From G963665545 sp963665545 (GTDB lineage Bacteria > Pseudomonadota > Gammaproteobacteria > Xanthomonadales > SZUA-36), in NCBI GenBank assembly GCA_963665545.2, contig CAXXKZ010000002.1:43961-107960 (forward strand): a stretch of 64,000 nucleotides of DNA, in the 5' to 3' direction. Numbering within the stretch: the first letter of the stretch is position 1; each line of letters starts with the position of its first letter. A program made the position numbers and the translations under genes. Shown piece after piece: positions 35,336 through 43,584 of this stretch. Below the pieces are notes generated by a model. It worked only from the letters and a program-made list of their open reading frames with translations. It did not search any database and had not been told where the DNA came from.

Positions 35336-36091
35336 ATGAGATACCTCAATACCGCGACAGTACTATTGCTTCTGTTTGCCTCTCTGGCAATGGCGGATGT
35401 TACTGAAACTCAAGAGTTCAGTTATCAGATCAGCGAATCTGGCCGGCTGAGCCTGGAAAATGTCAACGGTGACATATTCATCGTCGGTGGAGAGGGTGAT
35501 GAGGTCCTCATCAAGGCGCACAAGAAAGCCAACAATCAGGAAACCCTGGACAAGATCGATATCATCATCACTGCTGATGCGGACCACATCAGGATTGAAA
35601 CCAAGCACCCCAAGTCATCCGGTTGGCACTGGAGCAAGAGCAGCAAGGGCAGCGTTCGCTATGAACTCAGTGTGCCTTCAGGTATTGAACTTAATACCAT
35701 TGAAACCGTCAACGGCAGTGTCGATATCGGTGGTATGGACAGTGTCGTCAAAGCCGAGACAGTGAACGGAGACTTGAACATCAACGGCCTCAGCGCTGAC
35801 GTCAATCTGGAAACAGTCAATGGCAGCATCAAGGCGGAATTTGATGTACTTGGCGATGGCCAGCGTGTGTCCGCCGATACGGTAAACGGCAAGATTGTGT
35901 TCCGTTTGCCGGCCGACGCCAGCGCCAGGGTCAGTGCTGAAACAGTCAACGGCAGCATTGACTGCGATGATTTCGGCCTCAAGGCATCAAAGGGCTTTGT
36001 CGGCAAAGATCTCCATGGAGAGATTGGCGGAGGCGCGGCTCGCCTGTCGCTCGACACCGTCAATGGCTCAATCAAGATCGTGCAGAAATAA
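35336..36091 (+). CDS. Exported DUF4097-family beta-repeat protein
   Basis: A 251-residue protein starting at ATG 35336 (GGAG 8 bases upstream). The signal peptide ends near FASLAMAD. The mature protein is a right-handed beta-helix-like stack in which [ED]-[TN]-VNG recurs seven times (ENVNGDIF, ETVNGSVD, ETVNGDLN, ETVNGSIK, DTVNGKIV, ETVNGSID, DTVNGSIK). This is typical of DUF4097/DUF4098 adhesin-like proteins, whose function is not established. No sigma/anti-sigma partner is adjacent. Confidence 0.82.
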   Translation: MRYLNTATVLLLLFASLAMADVTETQEFSYQISESGRLSLENVNGDIFIVGGEGDEVLIKAHKKANNQETLDKIDIIITADADHIRIETKHPKSSGWHWSKSSKGSVRYELSVPSGIELNTIETVNGSVDIGGMDSVVKAETVNGDLNINGLSADVNLETVNGSIKAEFDVLGDGQRVSADTVNGKIVFRLPADASARVSAETVNGSIDCDDFGLKASKGFVGKDLHGEIGGGAARLSLDTVNGSIKIVQK

Positions 36092-36232
36092 TTTTGGCGC
36101 TCAGAATCGGGCGCTAAAGCGCCCTGCGCCATAGCACTCTCACGGGCGCTCTCCCCCAGGGCCTCTCCCCCAGGTCTGGCCCCGATACCATCTGAGCAGT
36201 TTGTCGCCTGTCAGGTGTCATTATTGGCCAAG

Positions 36233-36255
36233 CTGATATAGCATGTGCATATCAG
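36233..36255. promoter_or_regulatory. Inverted repeat, likely GntR operator of the hydroxyproline operon
   Basis: CTGATAT and ATATCAG are separated by 9 bases containing GCATGTGC, 24 bases upstream of the first gene. The operon encodes its own FadR-type GntR regulator, the natural candidate to bind here. Confidence 0.6.
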
Positions 36256-36279
36256 TAAGAAGCCAATGGAGCCGGTGCA

Positions 36280-37179
36280 ATGGCCGACATTCAGTGGCGG
36301 GGAGTATTCCCTGCCTTGACCACTAAATTCAAGGTAGACGGTAGCCTCGATTACGACGCCATGGAGACACACCTTGAATTTCAGTTAGGCGCCGGGGTAC
36401 ACGGGCTGATCATACTGGGTTCCCTCGGAGAAAACTCTACCCTGACCGACGATGAGAAGATATCCATGGTGGAGTTTTTTGCGCGGTGCAAGCCGGCGGA
36501 TATCCCATTGATCGCATGTATCGCCGAGAGCTCAACACCTGTGGCCTGCGGGCTGGTCACGGCTTCTGAGCAGGCTGGGGCCGATGCTTTCATGCTGTTG
36601 CCCCCGATGCGCTATCCCAGCGATACTCGCGAGACCATGATGTACTTCACCGCCGTCGCGGCTGCCGCCAGCCAGCCGATCATGCTGTACAACAATCCCG
36701 TGGCTTATGGGACCGATATTTTGCCCGATGACTTTGCCCGCCTGGCTGACAATCCCAGCTTCGTGGCGATCAAGGAGTCCTCGACAGATACGCGCCGGAT
36801 TGCCGATATTCGGCGCTTGTGTGGCAATCGCTTTGCCTTGTTCTGCGGTGTGGATGATCTCGCTCTGGAGTGTTTTGCCATGGGCGCCCAAGGTTGGGTG
36901 GCCGGGCTGGTTGTAGCCTTCCCGGCAGAGACTGTGAGGCTTTGGGAATTATGCGGTGCGGGCCGTTGGGATGAGGCCAGAGAGCTGTACGAATGGTTTT
37001 TGCCACTCCTGCATCTTGATGTGGGCCCGAAATTTGTGCAGCAGATCAAGCTGGTCGAGTCCCTGATGGGCGTTGGCAGCGCAAGAGTTCGTGCGCCACG
37101 ACAGCAACTGGTCGAGTCGGAGGCCAGCGCCATCGAGGCGATTCTCGCAACGGCTCTTGAGAATCGTCCGGCGATCTGA
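36280..37179 (+). CDS. DapA-family lyase, probable pyrroline-4-hydroxy-2-carboxylate deaminase
   Basis: A 299-residue (betaalpha)8 aldolase of the dihydrodipicolinate synthase family. It shows GSLGENSTLTDDEK, PIMLYNNPVAYG (Tyr relay) and the Schiff-base lysine in FVAIKESSTDTRR. The neighbours are a GntR regulator, an FAD amino-acid dehydrogenase and a two-Cys hydroxyproline epimerase, which makes this the LhpC-type deaminase producing alpha-ketoglutarate semialdehyde, rather than a lysine-pathway DapA. Assignment by context. Confidence 0.78.
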   Translation: MADIQWRGVFPALTTKFKVDGSLDYDAMETHLEFQLGAGVHGLIILGSLGENSTLTDDEKISMVEFFARCKPADIPLIACIAESSTPVACGLVTASEQAGADAFMLLPPMRYPSDTRETMMYFTAVAAAASQPIMLYNNPVAYGTDILPDDFARLADNPSFVAIKESSTDTRRIADIRRLCGNRFALFCGVDDLALECFAMGAQGWVAGLVVAFPAETVRLWELCGAGRWDEARELYEWFLPLLHLDVGPKFVQQIKLVESLMGVGSARVRAPRQQLVESEASAIEAILATALENRPAI

Positions 37180-37202
37180 ACACCCTGCAACGAGGTCTGG
37201 CC

Positions 37203-37850
37203 ATGGCATCAAATTCTTCACAGTTCAGCCTTGCAGATCAGGCCTACGCCGCCCTCGAAGAACTGCTCGTCACAATGAAACTGGCGCCGGGCTCGATGGC
37301 ATCGGAAGGCGACCTGATCGAGCACACGGGAATCGGCCGCACACCAGTTCGAGAAGCCATCCAACGCCTCGCCAGCGAGGAGCTGTTGCAGGTCATTCCA
37401 CGCAAGGGATTGATGGTCACCGCAGTGAGCAGATCCAACATGCTGCACCTGCTGGAAGTGCGCAAGCCCTTGGAACGCCTTATCGCCAGGCAGTCCGCCC
37501 TGGGGGCCAGCGACGACCAGCGCAGCGCCTTGTCGGAAGTGGCGCGTGATCTGGCCACGGCCCATGATGACTTCGGCAGGTTTCTGAAACTTGATCGCAG
37601 AATCGACATCCTGTTGGACGCCTGCTGCGGCAATCCATTTGCAGTCAAGGCAGTCGCACCGCTGCGAAGCCATAGCCGGCGTTTTTGGTATTTCTACCGG
37701 GAGCATATGCAGCTCTCAGACACGATAGCGGCGCACGCCCAACTCACCCGCTTGATCGCGAGAAGAGACCTTGATGGCGCCGGCAAAGCATCCGATGCAT
37801 TGGTGGCATTGCTGGAGCGCCTGGTTGTGAGGCTGGATCGCCTGACATGA
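37203..37850 (+). CDS. GntR-family regulator, FadR (FCD) type
   Basis: A 215-residue regulator. The N-terminal winged helix has ASEGDLIEHTGIGRTPVREAIQRLASEELLQVIPRKGLMV-type sequence, the classic GntR recognition region with TPVREA. The C-terminal all-helical FCD domain (about 80-215) would bind the effector. It is the second gene of the hydroxyproline operon and probably represses it through the inverted repeat at 36233-36255. Confidence 0.88.
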   Translation: MASNSSQFSLADQAYAALEELLVTMKLAPGSMASEGDLIEHTGIGRTPVREAIQRLASEELLQVIPRKGLMVTAVSRSNMLHLLEVRKPLERLIARQSALGASDDQRSALSEVARDLATAHDDFGRFLKLDRRIDILLDACCGNPFAVKAVAPLRSHSRRFWYFYREHMQLSDTIAAHAQLTRLIARRDLDGAGKASDALVALLERLVVRLDRLT

Positions 37851-37857
37851 GTCGTTA

Positions 37858-39105
37858 ATGACTGATCACAGACCGAGTTGTATCGTCGTTGGCGCGGGCA
37901 TAGTCGGCTCATCCTGCGCCTGGCACCTGGCGAACCGGGGGGCCAGAGTCACTCTAGTCGATTCGGAACTACCCGGACAATCCACAAGTTTCGGCAATGC
38001 TGGTTGCATTGCCCCCACCCAAATTTTTCCGTTTTCCTACCCCGGGGCCATCTGGCAGGTGCCGGGCTGGCTGATGGTTCCCCTTGGTCCAATGCGCATC
38101 CGCTGGGCCCATTTACCACGCCTTATGCCCTGGTTGTGGCGTTTTTGGCGAGCCGGAAAGCTCGCCAGAGTGGAAGCCATAGCCGCGGCTCAATTCGCGC
38201 TGATGGCATCGGCAATCAGTGACTACGATTACATTCTGGAGCGCTGTGGCAGCCGCCATCTGAAACAGGATAAAGGCCTCATCATGCTGTATGACCGGCC
38301 GCAAGACCTGGAACAAAAGGCCTGGCAATTTCGCCTGCGCAAGCAATTCGGCCTGGAATGGCAGAGGCTGGGTCGCGATGAACTGAGGGCCATGGAGCCG
38401 GCCCTGGAATTGGGCCAGGGCGTCGCCGTGCTGGATCCGGCTTGGCAACACCTGCTGGATCCTGGCAGGGTGTCGGCGAGTATCGCCGAGAACGCTTTTC
38501 GGCAAGGTGTGACCTGGCTGCACGATAGGGTGGAACATCTCCGCGAGGGCGATCGTGAAGTTGCCGTGTCAACACGCCACGGCCATGACTTGACCGCCGA
38601 CTTCCTTGTCATCGCGGCGGGCGCCTGGTCAGGTAGTCTGCTCAATCAATTGGGTCGTGTCGTGCCACTGGCGTCCAAACGCGGTTATCACAGCATGGTG
38701 AAGAATCCTACCGTTGAACTCACATACCCGGTGATGGGCATAAAGGAGTTCTATGTTTTGACACCCATGTTGGGCGGGCTGAGGGTAGCCGGCACGGCAG
38801 AATTTGCAGACCTTGACGCACCGCCTGACTACCGGCGTTCGAAGGCGCTGATGCACCATGCAAGACAATTTCTGCCGCAACTCGATGGGGATGAAATCAC
38901 CGAATGGATGGGGCAGCGACCGATGATGCCGGACTCGCTTCCGGTCCCTGGCCAGTTGCCCGGGCATGAGCGATTTATCTGTGCCTTCGGACATGGCCAT
39001 TACGGCATTACCCAAGGACCGACAACCGGCCGGATTGTCGCTGATCTCGTTTTTGACGGCAAGACCAATCTCGACCTGACGCCCTATTCACCCGACCGAT
39101 TTTGA
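37858..39105 (+). CDS. FAD-dependent D-amino-acid dehydrogenase, probable D-hydroxyproline dehydrogenase
   Basis: A 415-residue DAO-fold flavoprotein. The N-terminal dinucleotide motif is CIVVGAGIVGSSCAWHLANRG with VTLVDSE; the FAD-contact GQSTSFGNAGCIAP follows, and the C-terminal FICAFGHGHYGITQGPTTGRIVADL is typical of DadA-like enzymes. It starts 7 bases after the regulator stop. Next to the epimerase, it most likely oxidises cis-4-hydroxy-D-proline; a general D-amino-acid dehydrogenase cannot be excluded. Confidence 0.82.
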   Translation: MTDHRPSCIVVGAGIVGSSCAWHLANRGARVTLVDSELPGQSTSFGNAGCIAPTQIFPFSYPGAIWQVPGWLMVPLGPMRIRWAHLPRLMPWLWRFWRAGKLARVEAIAAAQFALMASAISDYDYILERCGSRHLKQDKGLIMLYDRPQDLEQKAWQFRLRKQFGLEWQRLGRDELRAMEPALELGQGVAVLDPAWQHLLDPGRVSASIAENAFRQGVTWLHDRVEHLREGDREVAVSTRHGHDLTADFLVIAAGAWSGSLLNQLGRVVPLASKRGYHSMVKNPTVELTYPVMGIKEFYVLTPMLGGLRVAGTAEFADLDAPPDYRRSKALMHHARQFLPQLDGDEITEWMGQRPMMPDSLPVPGQLPGHERFICAFGHGHYGITQGPTTGRIVADLVFDGKTNLDLTPYSPDRF

Positions 39106-39121
39106 ATGCTGAATCCGGCAA

Positions 39122-40138
39122 ATGAAAACCCCTGAAAAACACGTATTCCGATGCATTGACGCCCATACCTGTGGCAATCCGGTGCGTCTGATATACGAGG
39201 GTGTGCCCGAGCTGGAGGGTCAAAGCATGCTGGACAAACAGCAGGATTTCATTCGGCACCACGACTGGATCAGGAAGGCTTTGATGTTTGAACCTCGAGG
39301 TCACGCAATGATGTCGGGCAGCATCCTGTGTGCCAGTAATCGGGCGGATTGCGATATCGGCGTCATATTCGTCGAGACATCTGGCTGCCTGCCCATGTGC
39401 GGGCACGGCACCATCGGAACAGCAACCATTGCCATTGAGCACGAATTGGTCAGTCCGCGTCAGGCCGGTAAACTAAACCTTGAGACCCCTGCCGGCAGGG
39501 TTGAGGTCAGCTACACGATGGAAGGGGATAAGGTGCGCTCTGTGCGTCTGATAAACGTACCTTCGTTTGTTCACAGCACTGACCTGACAGTCAACTGCCC
39601 GGAGTTGGGCGGCGACTTACGGTTTGCCGTAGCCTACGGGGGCAACTTCTACGCCATCATCGAACCCCAGGAGCACTATGACGACTTAAGTGCATTGTCC
39701 GCAGCCGATATCCTCCGTTTGAGTCCCATTGTGCGGGAGCGCATCAGACAGAAATACGCCTTCGAGCATCCCGATGACAGCCGCCTGTCCAAGCTCCGTC
39801 ACTTGATGTGGACAGGCAAGCCGCTTGAGAAAGGTTCCGACGGCCGCAATGCGGTATTTTACGGAAGTGCTGCAATTGACCGCTCTCCCTGTGGCACGGG
39901 AACCTCATCGCGCATGGCCTTGCTGGCCCACCGTGGAGAACTGGCTGTGGGAGAGCCCTACGTTCAAGAAAGCTATATTGGCACCCGGTTCAACTGCAGC
40001 ATTGTTGCGGAGACTTCGGTGGGGGCTTACCCGGCAGTGATTCCGGCGATAGAAGGATGGGCTCGAATCTACGGCCACAATGTCATCAGCGTGGATCCGG
40101 CGGATGATCCGCTGTGGGTCGGTTTCGTCGTCACATAA
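39122..40138 (+). CDS. 4-hydroxyproline 2-epimerase (proline racemase family)
   Basis: A 338-residue cofactor-independent racemase-fold enzyme. Both catalytic cysteines are present: PMCGHGTIG and DRSPCGTGTSS. Two Cys mark the epimerase/racemase branch, whereas trans-3-hydroxyproline dehydratases replace the first. It begins 16 bases after the dehydrogenase and would convert trans-4-hydroxy-L-proline to the D-isomer. The downstream semialdehyde dehydrogenase needed to finish the pathway is not in the window. Confidence 0.87.
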   Translation: MKTPEKHVFRCIDAHTCGNPVRLIYEGVPELEGQSMLDKQQDFIRHHDWIRKALMFEPRGHAMMSGSILCASNRADCDIGVIFVETSGCLPMCGHGTIGTATIAIEHELVSPRQAGKLNLETPAGRVEVSYTMEGDKVRSVRLINVPSFVHSTDLTVNCPELGGDLRFAVAYGGNFYAIIEPQEHYDDLSALSAADILRLSPIVRERIRQKYAFEHPDDSRLSKLRHLMWTGKPLEKGSDGRNAVFYGSAAIDRSPCGTGTSSRMALLAHRGELAVGEPYVQESYIGTRFNCSIVAETSVGAYPAVIPAIEGWARIYGHNVISVDPADDPLWVGFVVT

Positions 40139-40254
40139 TGTCGAACCGGATAAACGCCAGCGCGCACATGACAGGCAATCGGCAGTAGACCATTTCGATC
40201 CGACGCCTCATAATCATGGTGGTCCTGAGTTGGCAATTCATAGGAGGAGCAGTC

Positions 40255-40770
40255 GTGAATATTTCAATCACCCGGGGTGTTATTCTGGCACTACTTCTGC
40301 TCGGTTCCGCCCAGTTCAATCATTTGCCCGCCGATGAGTTCGCAACTGCCGCTGCACTGCCGCGTTCCCCTTCTCCCGATGGTGCTGAAGTCGACTTCAG
40401 GAATATACAGGATGGAGATCAACTGCCTTTGACCTTTGTTGTCGAGTTTCGCATCAGCGGAATGGGCATTGCGCCTGCAGGCACCCAAATTGAAAACACC
40501 GGCCATCACCACCTCTTGATCGACCAGCAGTCGCCACCGCCATTCGATCGACCGTTGCCGGCAACCGATCATCTCCGTCACTTCGGTAAGGGCCAATCGG
40601 AAACCGAATTGACGCTACCGGCCGGTGAATACACCTTGCAACTTCTATTCGCAGATTATCTGCATATTCCGCACCAGCCGCCGGTGATTTCGGATAAAAT
40701 CATCATCCTGGTTTCTGCCGATGCGCCGTCGCAGGAATCACATGAAGAGAACACGATGGACGAATCCTGA
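40255..40770 (+). CDS. Exported DUF4399-family protein
   Basis: A 171-residue protein from GTG 40255, preceded by AGGAGGAG at 6-base spacing. A signal peptide covers about the first 20 residues. The mature part has the DUF4399 core: LTFVVEFRISGMGIAPAGTQIENTGHHHLLID, HFGKGQSETELTLPAGEYTLQLLFADYLHIPHQPPVIS. The conserved His cluster (GHHH, HIPH) suggests metal binding in the periplasm, but no function is established. A lipoprotein gene follows after 2 bases. Confidence 0.82.
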   Translation: MNISITRGVILALLLLGSAQFNHLPADEFATAAALPRSPSPDGAEVDFRNIQDGDQLPLTFVVEFRISGMGIAPAGTQIENTGHHHLLIDQQSPPPFDRPLPATDHLRHFGKGQSETELTLPAGEYTLQLLFADYLHIPHQPPVISDKIIILVSADAPSQESHEENTMDES

Positions 40771-40772
40771 AC

Positions 40773-41207
40773 ATGCATATTGGTACAATTCTGACCGGAC
40801 AGGGCACGAAGACTATATTTTGGGCATTATTGAGCGGATCAATTCTGGTGGGTTGCGATGAGGTCAGCCAGGTTGAACAACCGGGTCCCAAGGTGGAGTT
40901 GGGCATAAGCGAGGCAACAATTTTCTCTCCTGAGCCTTTGTCAATCTGCGACCGTGAAGCGGGTTTCTGTGCCGACGATTGGGGCGTTTCAATGGAACAT
41001 ACCAGGGAGTTTCTCGGCGTCGCGGCCGAGGCGGAATTCATGGCCGCAGCCAAAGCATCAGGGTTCGACAGGTTTGATGGTACCCGCTTTACATTCAGCA
41101 GCGGCGTTTACTGCAGTGTCGACACGAATAGTTGTCTTGAAAGCAAGGACAGCGAGACACCGGCTCTGAATTATTCGAACATTCTATTCGCCCAGCCCGA
41201 CCGGTAG
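40773..41207 (+). CDS. Lipoprotein of the YcgJ-like type
   Basis: A 144-residue protein with a lipobox at SILVGC, so the mature form is a lipid-anchored protein of about 116 residues. Four further Cys (SICDREAGFC, GVYCSVDTNSC) could form disulfides. The motif FCADDWGVSMEHTREFLG...RFTFSSGVYCSVD resembles the small YcgJ/Fels-1-type family of enterics. Function unknown. It is probably co-transcribed with the DUF4399 gene. Confidence 0.65.
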   Translation: MHIGTILTGQGTKTIFWALLSGSILVGCDEVSQVEQPGPKVELGISEATIFSPEPLSICDREAGFCADDWGVSMEHTREFLGVAAEAEFMAAAKASGFDRFDGTRFTFSSGVYCSVDTNSCLESKDSETPALNYSNILFAQPDR

Positions 41208-41234
41208 CCCTGTAAGTCCCTTTCGTTTTGCAAC

Positions 41235-41714
41235 GTGACAATCACCGCCAACAAGGCTGTCTCTTTTCACTACACCCTGAAGAACTCAGACGGTGAACAG
41301 ATCGAGACCACCAGGGAAAAAGGGCCAATGGCTTACCTGCACGGTGCGGGCAATATTATTCCCGGACTGGAAAGTGCCCTGGAAGGGAAGAACGCCGGCG
41401 ACCAGTTCGATGTCACAGTCCAGCCTGAATATGCCTATGGCCTCAGGTCAGAGGAAAAAGTACAGCGGATCGCAGCCAAACACTTCAGGAATGCCAGAAA
41501 ACTGCGGCCCGGCCCGGTGACCACTTTGCAGACCAAGCAAGGCCCGGCGCAGGTCACTGTCATCAAGGTCGGTCGTTTTAACGTGGATGTGGACACCAAT
41601 CATCCATTGGCGGGACAGTCACTAACCTTCGAGGTAGAGATAACGGAGGTCAGGGACGCCACCGAGGAGGAGTTGCAACACGGCCACACGCACGAAGGCC
41701 TTCAATCTCATTAA
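41235..41714 (+). CDS. SlyD-like FKBP peptidyl-prolyl isomerase
   Basis: A 159-residue cytosolic isomerase/chaperone beginning at GTG 41235 (weak ribosome-binding site). The FKBP part has VSFHYTLKNSDGEQIETT, GAGNIIPGLESALEGK and a long IF (insert-in-flap) domain, VTVQPEYAYG onward, then HPLAGQSLTFEVEITEVRDATEEEL. Unlike E. coli SlyD, the metal-binding tail is very short (HGHTHEGLQSH). Its last codons abut and overlap the remnant of queD on the other strand. Confidence 0.85.
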   Translation: MTITANKAVSFHYTLKNSDGEQIETTREKGPMAYLHGAGNIIPGLESALEGKNAGDQFDVTVQPEYAYGLRSEEKVQRIAAKHFRNARKLRPGPVTTLQTKQGPAQVTVIKVGRFNVDVDTNHPLAGQSLTFEVEITEVRDATEEELQHGHTHEGLQSH

Positions 41715-41925
41715 GGCAGTGATGATCCAATTGGTCATGCAAGGGTTGAAAAAGCCGTCGCAGATCGGCAAAATCCATGACCCAGCCACTGTGCTCTCCC
41801 ACGACCCCTGATGCGTGCACCTCAATTCGAAAGGAATGGCCGTGCAGGCGAGCGCATTTGTGGCCGTCCGATACGATCGGCAACCTGTGAGTCGCTTCGA
41901 TCTGAAATACCCGGAATACATCCAT
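41650..41925 (-). pseudogene. queD: queD (6-carboxytetrahydropterin synthase), 3' end lost
   Basis: The first 75 residues match QueD: FQIEATHRLPIVSDGHKCARLHGHSFRIEVHASG with zinc ligand His residues and catalytic Cys, WVMDFADLRRLF and LDHHCLNEIEGL. After that the sequence departs at about 41705 and stops, lacking the final 45 or so residues with the ETC-containing catalytic segment. The missing part is replaced by the end of the FKBP gene on the opposite strand, suggesting a deletion fusing the two. Probably non-functional. Confidence 0.75.
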
Positions 41926-41969
41926 GCGCGGATTGTGCGGCTACCGGCATGACTAAGCAAGGCAGCAGG

Positions 41970-42275
41970 CTGTGAGTTCCAGCAACGTTGTTCACAGGTA
42001 AGGCTCGGTGCCATCGTTACCGCAAAGCGCCATGAGGGGATTGCGGTTCGCTCCTGGCGGATGGCCCTTTTGCACAAGGATGTGCTTAGATCGTGGAGCG
42101 CAAGGATGCGCGGGAACGATCCAAGGCGCTAAGAACACTTGAAACCGTTCAGCAGCTCTTCGAGCTGCCGGAAAATGCTGCCATCCTGGCATTTTCCTTC
42201 CTCGCGCCATCCTTGGCGCTCGGGACCAGCGACCCAGTCGCTGGTCGTCGCTCGGCATCCACCTTGATGGAGCGC
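41970..42275 (-). repeat. Dispersed repeat A, inverted copy without IS110
   Basis: Reverse complement of the copy at 6130-6154 plus 7326-7597. On the minus strand it reads through GATGCCGAGCG-ACGACCAGCGACTGGG with no insertion and continues GAGCGCCAAGGATGGCG to TGTGAACAACG-TTGCTGG. The IS110 target core here differs (CCAG instead of ACAAG). It starts about 45 bases upstream of the queD start. Confidence 0.8.
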
Positions 42276-42457
42276 ACCACAACCCCCTCATGACACTTTG
42301 CTGTCACGGTGCGGCGCCTGGGCTTAAACGACCGCAACCCCCCTGGGGCAGCCAATGCATGACAATCAACGCCAAATCGACGACAATTGTGACCCCTATG
42401 TGCCATAAGTTCGAACAAGCCGGAAAGAGTGGCAGTGCTAATTCCAGGACCCTCTGC
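42276..42457. other. Gene-free stretch inside the 42-kb repeat block
   Basis: No convincing gene is visible. Part of the sequence (around 42285-42345, CCGCAACCCCC and CACTTTGCTGTCACGG) is a diverged echo of the repeat A tail (CCGCAACCCCCTCACGACACTTTGCGG near 7519), suggesting old, rearranged repeat fragments. Confidence 0.5.
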
Positions 42458-42744
42458 CCCGAATCGGCTTGTGCCAGCGTTAGGAAAGTCCCATGAGCGG
42501 GCTGCTGTCCACGCCTTTAAGGATGCCGAACGCCGACAAGCGACTGGGTCGTCGAGCCATGGATGGCTCGACGAGGCGACACGGAACAGGATGTTCCGTT
42601 GGAGCCGACCCACCAAGCGCGGAGAAGTGAGGGAAGCCCGAAGGGCCATCCGCCAGGCGTGGACAGCAGCCCGCTCATGGGGCTTTCTGGAGGTAGAACA
42701 ATGCAGCAGGACGGTAGTCCGCTCATGGGACTTTCCGGAGGTAG
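42458..42744 (+). repeat. Dispersed repeat A, copy with intact IS110 target and long inverted arms
   Basis: 42458-42558 matches 6072-6154 joined to 7326-7342. The uninterrupted IS110 site is at 42531-42548. The copy then folds back: 42483-42516 (…GCGGGCTGCTGTCCACGCCT) and 42655-42688 are near-perfect inverted arms of about 33 bases. Between them are smaller palindromes (CGAGCCATGGATGGCTCG, GGAACAGGATGTTCC). CCGCTCATGGG-CTTTC-GGAGGTAG then recurs at 42671 and 42719, 48 bases apart. Confidence 0.75.
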
Positions 42745-42863
42745 CGCAGGCATAACAAACGTGCTCTGGTGTATACAACGTTGCTGGAGATCACATCTGG
42801 CCCGGATATTGCGCCAAGGATTCGGAATTTATACTGCAGCTGGCAGAGCAGTTTATAGCGTGT

Positions 42864-43502
42864 TCAGCCGGTCTTAAATCCGTTACGGGCGTGTGATCCG
42901 TCGCAGAAGGGCTTATTGGTAGACTGACCGCAGCGGCACAGGGCGCCCCTGAGTTTGGTGCATTCCTGGCCACTGGCGTTAAGCACCTTGAGGCGTCCAC
43001 GAAAAGTGATGGGACCATCCTTTATGCAGGATAATGTCATTTTGCTTGGTCTTTTCGAGGCGGGCGCATCGGAGGCCTCGTAGATTTTTCCGGGATCAAA
43101 AAATTCGGTGTCTATATGCCGGCCGTCGCAATTGGGTTTGGTTTGTGAGCGACCGCAGCGGCAAAGCGCTAAATGATTGGCGTAAGTGAGATGGCCGTCT
43201 TCTTCGACCAGCGTGATGTTGCCCGTGATCTGTAGCGGCCCGGCGTTCTTGACCAGCGCCTCATTGGGGATCTCCAATAGAGTGGGCGCGCCCTGTTGCT
43301 GTTGTCGGTCTCTGAACCAGCGATCAAGCGCCTTGGCCGAGGTGCTCGGTACGGGTTCGGATTTGGCTAGATCAGCAACTGGATTAGTTGCGGTGTTCTC
43401 GACGTAACCAACAAAGGCATCCCTGGATTTAGGCTCACTTTTTGATACGAGCCCATCCGAATCGGTGCTGGTAGTCGATGCTTTCTTCATTGCATCTTCC
43501 AT
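42864..43502 (-). CDS. Double CDGSH iron-sulfur protein
   Basis: A 212-residue protein with two CDGSH-type [2Fe-2S] motifs: LCRCGRSQTKPNCDGRH (about residue 112) and LCRCGQSTNKPFCDGSH (about 190). Each has the three-Cys/one-His ligand set. Residues 1-75 are low-complexity and charged. The region between the motifs holds a beta-rich segment PSKMTLSCIKDGPITFRGRL. ATG 43502 has GGAG about 8 bases upstream. Role unknown; members are thought to transfer electrons or clusters. The 5' end is divergent from the amidohydrolase, with 82 bases between. Confidence 0.87.
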   Translation of the reverse strand: MEDAMKKASTTSTDSDGLVSKSEPKSRDAFVGYVENTATNPVADLAKSEPVPSTSAKALDRWFRDRQQQQGAPTLLEIPNEALVKNAGPLQITGNITLVEEDGHLTYANHLALCRCGRSQTKPNCDGRHIDTEFFDPGKIYEASDAPASKRPSKMTLSCIKDGPITFRGRLKVLNASGQECTKLRGALCRCGQSTNKPFCDGSHARNGFKTG

Positions 43503-43584
43503 GTATATTGCTCCAGGAAATCCATTTCCTACTTATACTGTAGCACCTATACCGCATAAAGCGAACAAAAACAGGAAATTCCGC

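Noticed and set aside
36109..36124. GGGCGCTAAAGCGCCC hairpin after the DUF4097 gene as a terminator
   Set aside because: A good stem but no T-run downstream; at most a weak attenuating structure.
36280..37179. Lysine-pathway dapA
   Set aside because: The neighbours (hydroxyproline epimerase, FAD dehydrogenase, GntR regulator) point to a hydroxyproline deaminase; sequence alone does not demand DapA.
41622..42077. Open frame of 151 codons on the minus strand overlapping queD
   Set aside because: It runs out of frame with the recognisable QueD reading and extends into repeat A.
42149..42778. Long minus-strand open frame of about 209 codons with repeated PPESPMSGL-like segments
   Set aside because: It spans two repeat A copies and the inverted arms; the repeats explain the open frame and no protein family or ribosome-binding site supports it.
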